Positions 47,341-56,603 of a stretch of DNA of 64,000 bases are shown one piece after another (position 1 is the first letter of the stretch; the number at the start of each line of letters is the position of its first letter). The notes under the pieces were generated by a model, which worked only from the letters and a program-made list of their open reading frames with translations, had not been told where the DNA came from and made no database searches. A program made the translations under genes and the position numbers. The DNA comes from Pseudomonas chlororaphis (lineage in GTDB: Bacteria; Pseudomonadota; Gammaproteobacteria; Pseudomonadales; Pseudomonadaceae): NCBI GenBank assembly GCA_001023535.1, contig CP011020.1, forward strand, positions 644,595 through 708,594, read 5' to 3'.

Positions 47341-48257
47341 ACATGCGCAAATTCAAACGCCGACTCGATCGAATAACGCCCGGTGGCCGTCAACTGGTCA
47401 TCGGGGTGCCTTTCATCTGGCTGTTCCTGTTCTTCATGCTGCCGTTCTTCATTGTCCTGAAGATCAGCTTCGCCGAAGCCGACGTGGCCATTCCGCCATA
47501 CACCGAGATCTACAGCTACGTCGACCAGAAGCTGCAGGTGCTGCTCAACTTCGCCAACTACGCGATGTTGAGCGATGACGAGTTGTACATCGCCGCCTAC
47601 CTCGGCTCGCTGAAGATGGCGCTGATCAGCACCGTGTTGTGCCTGTTGATCGGTTATCCGATGGCCTACGGCATCGCCAACGCCCGCAAGGAAATCCAGA
47701 CGGTGCTGGTGCTGTTGATCATGATGCCGACCTGGACCGCGATCCTGATCCGCGTCTATGCGTGGATGGGCATCCTCAGCAACAACGGCTTGCTCAACGG
47801 TTTCCTGCTGAGCATGGGCTGGATCAGCGAACCGTTGCAGATCCTCAACACCAACCTGGCGGTCTACATCGGGGTGGTCTACTCCTACCTGCCGTTCATG
47901 ATCCTGCCGCTGTACGCCAACCTGGTCAAACACGACCCCAGCCTGCTGGAGGCCGCTTCCGACCTGGGATCGAGCACGTTCAACAGCTTCTGGAAAATCA
48001 CCGTGCCGCTGTCCAAGAACGGCATCATCGCCGGAGCCATGCTGGTGTTCATCCCCGTGGTGGGCGAGTTCGTGATCCCGGAACTGCTGGGCGGTCCGGA
48101 AACCCTGATGATCGGCAAAGTGCTGTGGCAGGAATTCTTCAACAACCGTGACTGGCCGGTGGCATCCGCCCTGGCGGTGGTGATGCTGGCAATCCTGATC
48201 GTGCCCATCATCCTGTTCAACCGCAGTCAGGCCAAGGAAATGGAGGGCAAGGAATGA
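47337..48257 (+). CDS. spuG: Polyamine ABC transporter permease 1
   Basis: 306 residues, PotB type with about six membrane segments and the EAA loop EAASDLGSSTFNSFWKITVPLS. Overlaps spuF and spuH by ATGA. Confidence 0.94.
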   Translation: MNMRKFKRRLDRITPGGRQLVIGVPFIWLFLFFMLPFFIVLKISFAEADVAIPPYTEIYSYVDQKLQVLLNFANYAMLSDDELYIAAYLGSLKMALISTVLCLLIGYPMAYGIANARKEIQTVLVLLIMMPTWTAILIRVYAWMGILSNNGLLNGFLLSMGWISEPLQILNTNLAVYIGVVYSYLPFMILPLYANLVKHDPSLLEAASDLGSSTFNSFWKITVPLSKNGIIAGAMLVFIPVVGEFVIPELLGGPETLMIGKVLWQEFFNNRDWPVASALAVVMLAILIVPIILFNRSQAKEMEGKE

Positions 48258-49141
48258 AGCGCTTCAGTTTTTCAAGCCTGATGCTGGTGCTGGGTTTGCT
48301 GTTCATCTACGCACCGATGCTGATCCTGGTGATCTACTCGTTCAACGCCTCGAAACTGGTGACAGTGTGGGGCGGCTGGTCGATCAAGTGGTACGTCGGC
48401 CTGCTGGACAACACCCAGTTGATGGGGTCGGTGCTGCGCTCGCTGGAAATCGCCTGCTACACGGCGGTGGCCGCCGTGGCGCTGGGTACGCTGGCGGCCT
48501 TCGTGCTGACCCGCATCACCCACTTCAAGGGGCGTACGTTGTTTGGTGGGCTGGTCACCGCGCCACTGGTCATGCCGGAGGTGATCACTGGCCTGTCGCT
48601 GTTGCTGCTGTTCGTGGCCATGGCGCAGATCATCGGCTGGCCCCAGGAGCGTGGCATCGTCACGATCTGGATCGCCCACACCACGTTCTGCGCGGCCTAC
48701 GTGGCGGTGGTGGTTTCGGCCCGCTTGCGTGAACTGGACCTGTCCATCGAAGAGGCGGCCATGGACCTGGGCGCGCGGCCGTGGAAGGTGTTCTTCCTGA
48801 TCACCATCCCGATGATCGCGCCGTCGCTGGCGGCGGGGGGCATGATGTCGTTCGCGCTGTCCCTGGATGACCTGGTGTTGGCCAGCTTCGTGTCGGGGCC
48901 GGGGTCGACGACCTTGCCGATGGAAGTGTTCTCGGCGGTGCGCCTGGGGGTCAAGCCGGAGATCAACGCCGTGGCCAGCCTGATCCTGCTGGCGGTGTCG
49001 CTGGTGACGTTCCTGGTCTGGTACTTCAGCCGTCGCGCCGAAGAGAACCGCAAGCGCGCCATCCAGCAAGCCATCGAGGAAAGCGCCGCCGACTCCTGGA
49101 AACAACCGGAAGTGCGCCGCGCCGCGACCGCCCAGGTGTGA
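48254..49141 (+). CDS. spuH: Polyamine ABC transporter permease 2
   Basis: 295 residues, PotC type. EAA loop EEAAMDLGARPWKVFFLITIP. Ends the spu operon; REP elements and tandem repeats follow rather than a T-run terminator. Confidence 0.94.
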   Translation: MKRFSFSSLMLVLGLLFIYAPMLILVIYSFNASKLVTVWGGWSIKWYVGLLDNTQLMGSVLRSLEIACYTAVAAVALGTLAAFVLTRITHFKGRTLFGGLVTAPLVMPEVITGLSLLLLFVAMAQIIGWPQERGIVTIWIAHTTFCAAYVAVVVSARLRELDLSIEEAAMDLGARPWKVFFLITIPMIAPSLAAGGMMSFALSLDDLVLASFVSGPGSTTLPMEVFSAVRLGVKPEINAVASLILLAVSLVTFLVWYFSRRAEENRKRAIQQAIEESAADSWKQPEVRRAATAQV

Positions 49142-49143
49142 GT

Positions 49144-49231
49144 GTGGGAGCGAGCTTGCTCGCGAAGGCGGTGGGTCAGTCAATGGCGATGTTGGCTGTG
49201 CGGCCGTCTTCGCGGGCAAGCCCGCTCCCAC
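49144..49231. repeat. Inverted REP pair after spuH
   Basis: GTGGGAGCGAGCTTGCTCGCGAA begins at 49144 and its inverse ends at 49231. It is the left border of the tandem-repeat stretch. Confidence 0.85.
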
Positions 49232-49236
49232 AGGTT

Positions 49237-49432
49237 TTGCGGTTGCCTTGAGTCTGTGGTCACCATAGAACAATGGTGGGATTGCCTTGGGTTTGTGGCC
49301 ACCACAGGGCAGTTGTGGGATTGCCTTGGGTTTGTGGCCACCACAGGGCAGTTGTGGGATTGCCTTGGGTTTGTGGCCACCACAGGGCAGTTGTGGGATT
49401 GCCTTGGGTTTGTGGCCACCACAGAACCAATT
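49237..49432 (+). repeat. 39-bp minisatellite, four copies plus a degenerate one
   Basis: Unit GTGGGATTGCCTTGGGTTTG + TGGCCACCACAGGGCAGTT (39 bp) starts at 49276, 49315, 49354 and 49393; the first three are identical and the fourth differs at its last bases. A degenerate copy occupies about 49237-49275. Because 39 is a multiple of three, every frame shows a 13-residue repeat, but no RBS or start supports translation. It lies between REP elements. Confidence 0.9.
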
Positions 49433-49460
49433 GTGGGAGCGGGCTTGCCCGCGAAGGCGG
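49433..49460 (+). repeat. Single REP after the minisatellite
   Basis: GTGGGAGCGGGCTTGCCCGCGAA copy directly abutting the last 39-bp unit, 33 bp from the end of the AhpD-like gene. Confidence 0.85.
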
Positions 49461-49493
49461 TGGGGCGGGCGCCGGCGTTGTCCCGCCACTTGC

Positions 49494-49835
49494 TCATTTC
49501 TTCAGCGTGTCATGGGCCTCCAGTGCTCGCAGGGAGTAGATGTAGGCCGCGCCGGCGTTCAGTGACACGGCAGTCGCCAGGGTGGCGGCGATTTCTTCGC
49601 GGGTGGCGCCGGCCTTGATGGCGGCATCGGTGTGGACGCCGATGCAGCCGTCGCAGCGGGTGGTGATTGCCACGGCAATGGAGATCAGCTCGCGGGTCTT
49701 GGCATCGAGCACGTTGTTCTCGGCGGCGGCCTCATCCAGGGCCATGTAGGCCTTGACCATCTTCGGGTTGCTCTTGCCCAGGGCACCGAAGGCGGACTTG
49801 ATGGTAGGCAGCAGCTCGGACCAGTTATTGAACAT
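49494..49835 (-). CDS. AhpD-like carboxymuconolactone decarboxylase-family protein
   Basis: 113 residues, single CMD domain. The redox pair and proton-relay histidine are in CDGCIGVHTDAAIKAG (C-x2-C-x3-H). Such proteins are thiol peroxidases or reductants; the partner is unknown. It lies between spuH and hacB. Confidence 0.88.
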   Translation of the reverse strand: MFNNWSELLPTIKSAFGALGKSNPKMVKAYMALDEAAAENNVLDAKTRELISIAVAITTRCDGCIGVHTDAAIKAGATREEIAATLATAVSLNAGAAYIYSLRALEAHDTLKK

Positions 49836-49917
49836 TGCATTGACTCCTCAGGAAGTGGACGGGGTGTTGAGCCTTGTAGTCTTGACCATCCATGACAAAC
49901 AGGCCCGTTGGCGGTGA

Positions 49918-49952
49918 AAAAAAGCCCGCTCCTCGTTCAAGGGGTTCGGGCC
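49918..49952 (-). terminator. hacB terminator overlapping the stop codon
   Basis: On the minus strand GCCCG...CGGGC with an inner CCTT/AGG stem is followed by a run of seven Ts (49918-49924). The stem includes the hacB stop at 49937-49939. Confidence 0.6.
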
Positions 49953-52342
49953 GGTAACAGTTTGAGCGTGCCATGGGTGTTGGCCGTCACCTCTTCCTCG
50001 GCCAGGTGTGCCTGGTGATACACCCCCTCGATGTACGCCTCGGCCTGATCCTCGTAATGCTTGTCGAACAACACGCCGCTCTGGCCCACAGGGTTGATGG
50101 TGACGCTGTGGCTCGGGTCGGCAAAGTCGATGATGCGCCGGGTGGAGGGCCCGTAGGTCACCGGCCAGGGTGCCGGGCCGATGCGGGCGGAAAGGTTGTT
50201 GGGCACCTCATGGGTGCCCGGTGCCGCGAACGGGCCGACGTTGAAGAGCCGATCCAGCGGTTTCTGCTGGCCCAGCGGATGGCCATGGGTCAGGGTGTGG
50301 GCCTTGCCCCATTGCCACTGGCTGGCATCCTCGCCCAGGGTGGCCTTGAGGTGCGCGAGGCTTTTGCTCCAGGCAATGTGGACGATGTCGGCGCGGGTTT
50401 CCGTGCCCAGCGTCGAGCGATCGTCCCACCAGGGGGAATCGGCTGAAGCCGCCAGGCGTGGCAGGGCCGCATCGATCACCCGGGTCGACAGCGCCGTGTC
50501 GAAGAAGCCGTCGCCCAGTTCATCGCGCAGCGCCGCCTCGGCCAGGTTGAACAGGAACTGGTTGAACAGCGTGGCGCTGACGGAGTCCAGCGGATAATCG
50601 CCGGGCCATTGGGCCAGTTGGTCCACCCATTTGCGTTCCTGCGGGTCGCTGACCACGCCACGCAGCACAGGCAGCAGCGGCGCGAGCAGACGGGGGCCGT
50701 AGGCGGTGGTGGTGCCCAGTTGCAGTGCCTGGGTGGTCTGGATGTCCCACTTGGCCTGCTTGTCGCCGAGCTGCAGGTTCAGTTGCTGGCCGCGGTCGGC
50801 GAGGTTGTAGTACCCCGGGATCTCGATGCCGCTGGCCACCACCGGCTGGAAGTTGGCCGAAAGGATGTAGCCCCGCGCCGGGTTCTCCTCCTGCGGGTTG
50901 CTGCTGAAGGGGTAGAAACCGTCCTTTTCCGCCTCGGCGCTGCTGCCGTCGAGCATGAACCCGGGCTTCACGCCGCTCGGCCGCTTGGGCAACTGCGCGG
51001 CGGCCCACCAGCCGATATCGCCCTTGGCATTGGCCCAGACGACGTTCAACCCCGGTGCATGGATCTTGGACGAGGCATCGCGCGCCTTGGTGAGCGTGTC
51101 GGCACGGTTGAGCTGGTAGAAGGCTTCGAGGATCGGGTTACGGCTCTCCAGGAAGCCCCACCACATGGCGACCGGGGTCTTGCCGGCGTTGGCACCGAGG
51201 GCGTCGTTGACGATCGGCCCATGGGGCGACTGGCGCAACACCAGCGTCACCGGCGCCTGGCCCTTGACCGCGATCTGCTGCTCGCTGCGGGTCATGTCCA
51301 CCCACTTGTCGCGGTACCAGACCTGCTCGGGATTGTCCGGGTTGACCTTCTCGGCGATCAGGTCCAGGTCGTCGTTCTGGAACATGGTGATGCTCCAGCC
51401 AAAATCCTTGTTCATGCCCAGCGTCGCAAACGGCATCAGCGCCTGGTAATGCCCGTAGAGTTCAAAACCGGGTGCCGACAGGTGCGCCTCGTACCACACC
51501 GAGGGCGCGGAAAAACGGATGTGCGGGTCGCCCGCCAGCAACGGCTTGCCGCTGTGAGTGCGGCTGCCGGAGACCGCCCAGGCGTTACTGCCTTCGAATT
51601 GCGGCAGGCCGTTCTCGGCCAGGGCCTGCTCGCTCAGGCGGGCCAGGGCATTGAGGTCTTTCCAGTCATTGGCGGCCAGTGGCAAGGCGCTTTTGCGGCC
51701 CTCGGCCAGCACGCCTTGGGGCTGCCAAGCGAGGTCGAAGATATCCAGGTAGTCAGCGCCCAGTTGATCGCGCACATAAGTCAGCAGCGGTTCGGTGCGA
51801 AAGGCCGCGGCGAAACTGTAGGCCATGTAGCCGGTGATGCTCACGGTGTCTTCGGCGGTGAAGGGGCGCTTGGGAATGCCCAGCACATCGAACTCCAGTG
51901 GGCGGGTGTGGCTGTCCTGGTAGGCATTGATGCCGTCCAGGTACGCCTGCATTGCGATCCAGGCCGGGGATTGCGGATCCTGCTCCGTCACATAGCGCGC
52001 CGCCCGCTCGCGGATCCGCAGGCTGCGCATCAGCTTGTCGGTGTCGAGCAGTTTGGGCCCCAGTATCTCGGCCAGTTCGCCACGGGCCAGGCGCCGCATG
52101 ATCTCCATCTGGAACAGCCGATCCTGGGCATGGACATAGCCGAGGGCGCGGTACAGATCGGTTTCGTTCTCGGCGCGGATATGCGGCACCCCACGCTCGT
52201 CGTAGCGCACGGTCACCGAGCCCTGCAGGCCCTGCAATTGCACGGTGCCCTGGCGGGTGGGCTGCTTGCTGTAGAGGTAGCCGCCCGCGACGATGACAGC
52301 GGTGACGACCAGTGACAGGAAGGCAACGAGGGTGCGTTTCAT
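49937..52342 (-). CDS. hacB: Ntn-hydrolase acylase (AHL acylase HacB-like)
   Basis: 801 residues with an N-terminal signal or anchor (LVAFLSLVVTAVIVAGGYLY). Penicillin-acylase family: small-subunit part, linker, then the autocatalytic site EGSNAWAVSGSRTHSGKPLLAGDPH, where Ser of GSNAW becomes the N-terminal nucleophile (about residue 250). In P. aeruginosa the gene after spuABCDEFGH (PA0305) is hacB, which cleaves acyl-homoserine lactones, so orthology is likely. Periplasmic; it would degrade quorum signals. Substrate range unproven. Confidence 0.82.
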   Translation of the reverse strand: MKRTLVAFLSLVVTAVIVAGGYLYSKQPTRQGTVQLQGLQGSVTVRYDERGVPHIRAENETDLYRALGYVHAQDRLFQMEIMRRLARGELAEILGPKLLDTDKLMRSLRIRERAARYVTEQDPQSPAWIAMQAYLDGINAYQDSHTRPLEFDVLGIPKRPFTAEDTVSITGYMAYSFAAAFRTEPLLTYVRDQLGADYLDIFDLAWQPQGVLAEGRKSALPLAANDWKDLNALARLSEQALAENGLPQFEGSNAWAVSGSRTHSGKPLLAGDPHIRFSAPSVWYEAHLSAPGFELYGHYQALMPFATLGMNKDFGWSITMFQNDDLDLIAEKVNPDNPEQVWYRDKWVDMTRSEQQIAVKGQAPVTLVLRQSPHGPIVNDALGANAGKTPVAMWWGFLESRNPILEAFYQLNRADTLTKARDASSKIHAPGLNVVWANAKGDIGWWAAAQLPKRPSGVKPGFMLDGSSAEAEKDGFYPFSSNPQEENPARGYILSANFQPVVASGIEIPGYYNLADRGQQLNLQLGDKQAKWDIQTTQALQLGTTTAYGPRLLAPLLPVLRGVVSDPQERKWVDQLAQWPGDYPLDSVSATLFNQFLFNLAEAALRDELGDGFFDTALSTRVIDAALPRLAASADSPWWDDRSTLGTETRADIVHIAWSKSLAHLKATLGEDASQWQWGKAHTLTHGHPLGQQKPLDRLFNVGPFAAPGTHEVPNNLSARIGPAPWPVTYGPSTRRIIDFADPSHSVTINPVGQSGVLFDKHYEDQAEAYIEGVYHQAHLAEEEVTANTHGTLKLLPARTP

Positions 52343-52691
52343 GGGGATTCCTTATTCGGGTGACAGCGGTCCATCGTCTCGCTGTTGCTTCCCTGTTTAG
52401 CATACGGCCGCTTACCGGCGCATCGTCCATTGGAGGGATTTTCTCCAGACGGCCCCGCGGCCAGCGTAATAGGCGGTGGAAGGTCCGGTGCCGCGACCGG
52501 GCGGCCGAGGCCGAGCATCGCAAGGCTATCGTTGATTGCGACAGCAATCACGCCTGTCGTCGTCGAAGTGCGGGGGATGTCAGTCGGCGTGTGTCAGGAG
52601 GGCCGACCGCGGGCAGCGCCGGCGGCCGGTGGTGGGAGGGCGGTTTCAGGCGGTGATCGTCGAGCCATAGAAGGGTGGCCCGACGGGGTCA
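52343..52691. other. 349-bp gap between hacB and the T3SS island
   Basis: I see no gene, RNA, repeat or terminator here. It forms the border between a conserved chromosomal block and the type III island. Open frames across it show no protein-like features. Confidence 0.5.
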
Positions 52692-54806
52692 TCAGCTTGG
52701 CCGGGTAGTCGGCGTCGGTTCGTTGGACGGCCCGCCTTGCGGCGGCGCTTCGCCTCGTTCGGCCAGCTCCATCGTGTCGCCAGCCGCCGTACTCTTAGGT
52801 CCTGTCCCCAAGCTCTTGACCCACTCGGTACCCAGGTTGAGCCCGGCGACCGTGGCTTGCGGAACCAACTGGGAAGCACCACGCGTGCCGTGATAGACGT
52901 TCTCGCCAGCGCGTCTCCAGCCCGGTGGCTGGGTGTGGGCAAGGGTGTCCCGGTTTGCATTCGTGAGGTTCTGCCATGGGACATTTGCGCGTGCGGTCAG
53001 GTCGTCCTTGCCATCGTTCAGCGCTTTGTTTTCCAGCGGTGCCGCTACGCTGTTGGCAAAGAACGGAAGCAGGGTCAGGCCCGAGGAGAAGAAGGTCGTG
53101 ATGATCTGCTGCATTTTTTCCCGTGTCTCGGCATCTTCGCCTGGCGCGGCGGCGTCCCCTACTGCGGTGCGCATGGTAATACCCGCACCGACGCCAACGA
53201 TTCGGTTCACATAGTCACTGATATTGGTCATGTTGGTCGGCAGCACTTTGCTTGATTCGGCCAGTGCCTTGGGCAGGAGCTCCTTCCATTCGCGCGTTTC
53301 GTTTTTGACCCGGTAGGTCGGGATCTTCTCGTCGCCATGGGTTTGAGAGTATTTGAACACGGCCTGACCGCCGGCCATGAGCGTGCCACCGACCGCGGAT
53401 GCCAGGCTGCGGGCGCCGATGCCCGAGGCGTTCACGCTGGTGAATTGATTCAGGACTTCTCGTACCGCATGAGCCGCACCGAACGCGATGTATCCGGTGA
53501 AGTCGCCGCTGATGGTGCCAAAGTTGTTGGCGTTTTGTTTAAGCAGGAAACTGGTGCGCTTGTCTTCCTGCGTCTTGTCGAGGGCCTCGCGTTGAGGATT
53601 GGCGACCCGTCGCCCATTCACCGTCACCTCCTGCAGGGCCTTGGGGTACACCGACAGCGGATCGACCTTCTCCAGGCCACTGCCGATGGTTTTATCGACG
53701 ATGGTCTGGATGATGGGGCGGGCGCTGTCGCTGACCACTTTATGGGCGGCACCCAGGACGGCCGAGGTACCCGCGGCGTGGGCTGCGAGGTGCGTACCGT
53801 CGAGCTTCTCATCGATTGCCGCGGTGCTGGCACCGAAGTGAGCCGAGGAGGCGAAGCCTTGCGGGATGCCCGCATCGGCAAACACCGCCAGCCCTGTCCG
53901 GAATCCACTGTGGGTCTTGAGGTCTGCGACATAGTCCTGGCGGCCGACGTTCTTCAGCGCCGTGTCCAGCACTTCGTTTTTCTTCGTCGCCGTCGTCAGT
54001 TCGCTGGGCTTGTCGTCCTTCTTGTCCACTAACTCTTCGAATTCCACCTGAACCTTGATCAACTGGTTCAGTTCAGAGGTCGCCTGGTCTCGTTCGGGCT
54101 GGGAAAGACTCTCGTTGTTCATCGCACTGCGCGCGTGCTCGATGCGGCTTTCCATGAAGGTATTCAAGCGGTCGGGCAGCTCTTGCGTCATGGCTTGCAT
54201 GACGCCTTTGGCGTAACCGCGGAAGGCATCATGGCTGCTTTGCAGACTCGTACGTTCATCCCCCTGCGGCGTGCCTTCGATGACCTCCTGGCACAGCGAA
54301 TGGTAGGCGCCGAGGGTGTTACCGACGCGGTCGCAGTGTTTGTCCCAGACGGCCTTGAAACCGCCGCCTTCCTTGCGGTCTTCCTCGCTCATGCCCAGGT
54401 ATTGGTTGAAATCCTTCACGAATTCGGCAGTTTCTTCCTGGCCCGACAGCATCGGGTGGGGGGTGCCGCCGAGGTCGACCAGATGCTTCTGCACATCCTG
54501 ATAGCTGGTTCCTGGCGCAAAGCCCAGTACTTTACTTTCCAAGCTCATGTGCTCGCGTGCGTAGCCGAGCGGGTCGGTATCGGGGTTTTTCTTGCCGAGG
54601 GTGTTGACCAGCCCTGTCAGGCGCTGCTGCCGGGTCCTGAGGGTCTGCTGGGTCGCATCGGTCGGTTTTCCTTCGAAGTGGTAAGGCACCAGCGGCGTGG
54701 TAGAGGGGCGGACCTGTTCGGACAGGCGGGAGCCCATCGGTGTGATCCGATCTGCATCGTGCAACGCCGCCGAGCTTGTGCTTCGTCCTACGGATAAATC
54801 TGGCAT
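52692..54806 (-). CDS. ropM: HopM1-like type III effector
   Basis: 704 residues, about the length of P. syringae HopM1 (roughly 712). Similarity is clearest in the C-terminal half: FGAAHAVREVLNQF, ARSLASAVGGTLMAGGQA and WRRAGENVYHGTRGASQL align with HopM1 segments as I remember them. The N-terminal 50 residues are rich in Ser, Thr and Pro, typical of T3SS export signals. HopM1 suppresses plant immunity through vesicle traffic and water soaking; the same role here is inference. It follows its chaperone by 11 bp and shares its hrp box. Confidence 0.82.
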   Translation of the reverse strand: MPDLSVGRSTSSAALHDADRITPMGSRLSEQVRPSTTPLVPYHFEGKPTDATQQTLRTRQQRLTGLVNTLGKKNPDTDPLGYAREHMSLESKVLGFAPGTSYQDVQKHLVDLGGTPHPMLSGQEETAEFVKDFNQYLGMSEEDRKEGGGFKAVWDKHCDRVGNTLGAYHSLCQEVIEGTPQGDERTSLQSSHDAFRGYAKGVMQAMTQELPDRLNTFMESRIEHARSAMNNESLSQPERDQATSELNQLIKVQVEFEELVDKKDDKPSELTTATKKNEVLDTALKNVGRQDYVADLKTHSGFRTGLAVFADAGIPQGFASSAHFGASTAAIDEKLDGTHLAAHAAGTSAVLGAAHKVVSDSARPIIQTIVDKTIGSGLEKVDPLSVYPKALQEVTVNGRRVANPQREALDKTQEDKRTSFLLKQNANNFGTISGDFTGYIAFGAAHAVREVLNQFTSVNASGIGARSLASAVGGTLMAGGQAVFKYSQTHGDEKIPTYRVKNETREWKELLPKALAESSKVLPTNMTNISDYVNRIVGVGAGITMRTAVGDAAAPGEDAETREKMQQIITTFFSSGLTLLPFFANSVAAPLENKALNDGKDDLTARANVPWQNLTNANRDTLAHTQPPGWRRAGENVYHGTRGASQLVPQATVAGLNLGTEWVKSLGTGPKSTAAGDTMELAERGEAPPQGGPSNEPTPTTRPS

Positions 54807-54817
54807 GTCGTGCTCTC

Positions 54818-55306
54818 CTAGATTGACAGGGCGTTGTTGAGCCCGGTGCTACGGGGTGTGGGTTTGTGCTGGGTGGGCTTGGCGGCGCCGTTCGGGCTGG
54901 CACCGTCGAAGAAGTAACCCTCTCGCCAGATCAGCGCCATGTCGGCGATACCGCCCATGAGCCCCAGCAAGTGTTCGGCGGTGAGGTTTTCCAGGGGCAC
55001 GTGGCCGATCAGGATCACCAGCTCGCTGTCGCTGTTGTAGGACAGGGACGGGCAGAACGGCCCGCTCAGCAGGTAGAGATTGGTTTCCAGCAGCCGTTGC
55101 AGGACGGCTTCGCGATTGGCGGTCGGCAGCGGCCCGAAGCTGGCGTAGATGAACACGTCGCCTTCACCCACGCTGGGGGTGTGCTTGAGGGAAAAGTCGA
55201 CCTCCTTGACCGACAGGTTCGCCTGTTCGTAGAACGCGGACGGGGTGGGAATCATCGTGAGGGCGCAAAGCTGATCGATCAGCTTGCAATAGATGGGTGA
55301 CGCCAT
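54818..55306 (-). CDS. Type III chaperone of RopM (ShcM-like)
   Basis: 162 residues, acidic, with the CesT/Tir chaperone pattern: helix IYCKLIDQLCAL, strands VDFSLKHTPSVGEGDVFIYASFG, LLETNLYLLSGPFCPSLSYNSDSELVILIGHV, final helix LMGGIADMALIWREGYF. The shcM-hopM1 order matches P. syringae. ATG 55306 has GAGG upstream; the frame extends 51 codons but into the hrp promoter. Confidence 0.82.
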   Translation of the reverse strand: MASPIYCKLIDQLCALTMIPTPSAFYEQANLSVKEVDFSLKHTPSVGEGDVFIYASFGPLPTANREAVLQRLLETNLYLLSGPFCPSLSYNSDSELVILIGHVPLENLTAEHLLGLMGGIADMALIWREGYFFDGASPNGAAKPTQHKPTPRSTGLNNALSI

Positions 55307-55356
55307 GATTGACCTCGCATTGTCATCCAGGCGCGACGAGCGCCTGCTGCCCCTCG

Positions 55357-55384
55357 TGAGTGACGCCGGCGGCATTTCGGTTCC
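55357..55384 (-). promoter_or_regulatory. hrp box for the chaperone-ropM operon
   Basis: On the minus strand GGAACC (55384-55379), N15, TCACTCA (55363-55357); one mismatch from GGAACC-N15/16-CCACNNA. It ends 50 bp before the chaperone start. RspL (HrpL-type sigma) should read it. Confidence 0.75.
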
Positions 55385-55411
55385 AAGTGCCGTTGTCATG
55401 TCGTGCGGATG

Positions 55412-55440
55412 GGAACCGTCGGGCCAGGATCGGCCACCCA
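55412..55440 (+). promoter_or_regulatory. Consensus hrp box for the transglycosylase gene
   Basis: GGAACC-N16-CCACCCA, a full match, 31 bp before ATG 55472. It is divergent from the chaperone box only 27 bp away. Confidence 0.9.
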
Positions 55441-55471
55441 TTGGCGCCACCTCATTCAAGGTTGACCGCCC

Positions 55472-56596
55472 ATGTCCCGTTCACTTTCACGTTCGCCGGT
55501 CCTTCGCTTCGTCCCCAGGGGGCTGTCCATGTTGGCGATGGGGTCCTTGCTGTACGGCTGCCAGCACCTCGAACCGCCGCTGACCATCGGTGACCCGTTC
55601 GCCAATGAAACCTATCGATCGCAACTGCGCTGGCGCACGCCGGCGCCCACGGACACGATCGTCCAGATCGAAGAACTGTCGTCCCAAGGCGACGGCAGCC
55701 TGTGGGCGCGCATGCGCCAGGGGTTTTCGCTGCAGGCCAAGGCCCGCGGCGTGGCGCGCATCGACGAGCAGCGCCGCTGGCTGATGGAGCGCCCGGCGTT
55801 TCTCACCCAGACCGGGCGCGCCGGCAGCCGTTACCTGCACTTCATCGTCGGCGAGTTGAGCAAGCGCAACATGCCGCTGGAGCTGGCGCTGTTGCCGGCC
55901 ATCGAGAGCGGTTTCAACCCGAACGCGCAATCGCCCGCCCAGGCCATGGGCCTGTGGCAGTTCGTCCCGGCCACGGGGCGCCGTTATCAATTGCAGCAGC
56001 GGGCCGACTATGACGAGCGCCGGGATATTCCGTCTTCCACCCGCGCCGCCCTGGACTACCTGTCTTACCTGCATGACTACTTCGACGGCGACTGGCTGTT
56101 GGCGCTGGCCGCCTACAACGCCGGCGAAGGACGGGTGCGCGACGCCATCACGCGTAACCGGGCCCGTGGCCTGGCGACCCGCTACTGGGACCTGTCGCTG
56201 CCCGGCGAGACCCAGAACTACGTGCCGCGGTTGCTGGCGCTGTCGCAGTTGGTCAATACGCCGGCGGACTATGGCGTCGACCTGGTGCCCATCGCCGACC
56301 AGCCGTACTTCCAGATGCTCGCCCTGGCGCAGCCGGTGGACCTGGCGCATCTGGCGGTGTTGTCCGGTGTGCATGAGCGCGAGTTGCGCATGCTCAATCC
56401 GGCCGGACGAGGCCGGGCCAGTGGGCGCTTGCTGATGCCCATGGCGGCCTCGCGCCGATTGAGCGCGCAGCCGGACCTGATCGCCCGGGCGGCGCAACCC
56501 CGGGTGCCGGGCGGCGAAGAACAACGGGTCGTCACCCCCGAGACCGGGGCAGCGGGGACGCAGGTCGCGGAGGCCAACGTGCCGCCAGGGGCATGA
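55472..56596 (+). CDS. Lipoprotein lytic transglycosylase (MltD/HrpH-like)
   Basis: 374 residues. A lipobox LYGC (near residue 29) predicts an outer-membrane lipoprotein. The SLT domain shows ALLPAIESGFNPNAQS with the catalytic Glu, AMGLWQFVPATGR, and LALAAYNAGEGRV. Unlike MltD it lacks obvious LysM repeats. With a perfect hrp box and position beside the effector, it likely opens peptidoglycan for the secretion machine, as HrpH does in P. syringae. Confidence 0.83.
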   Translation: MSRSLSRSPVLRFVPRGLSMLAMGSLLYGCQHLEPPLTIGDPFANETYRSQLRWRTPAPTDTIVQIEELSSQGDGSLWARMRQGFSLQAKARGVARIDEQRRWLMERPAFLTQTGRAGSRYLHFIVGELSKRNMPLELALLPAIESGFNPNAQSPAQAMGLWQFVPATGRRYQLQQRADYDERRDIPSSTRAALDYLSYLHDYFDGDWLLALAAYNAGEGRVRDAITRNRARGLATRYWDLSLPGETQNYVPRLLALSQLVNTPADYGVDLVPIADQPYFQMLALAQPVDLAHLAVLSGVHERELRMLNPAGRGRASGRLLMPMAASRRLSAQPDLIARAAQPRVPGGEEQRVVTPETGAAGTQVAEANVPPGA

Positions 56597-56603
56597 CCCG
56601 ACG

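Noticed and set aside
49237..49432. CRISPR array
   Set aside because: The 39-bp units are directly adjacent with no unique spacers, and there are no cas genes.
49142..49618. Repeat protein with GLPWVCGHHRAVV units
   Set aside because: The peptide repeat follows from a 39-bp DNA repeat divisible by three; all frames show one and none has a plausible start site.
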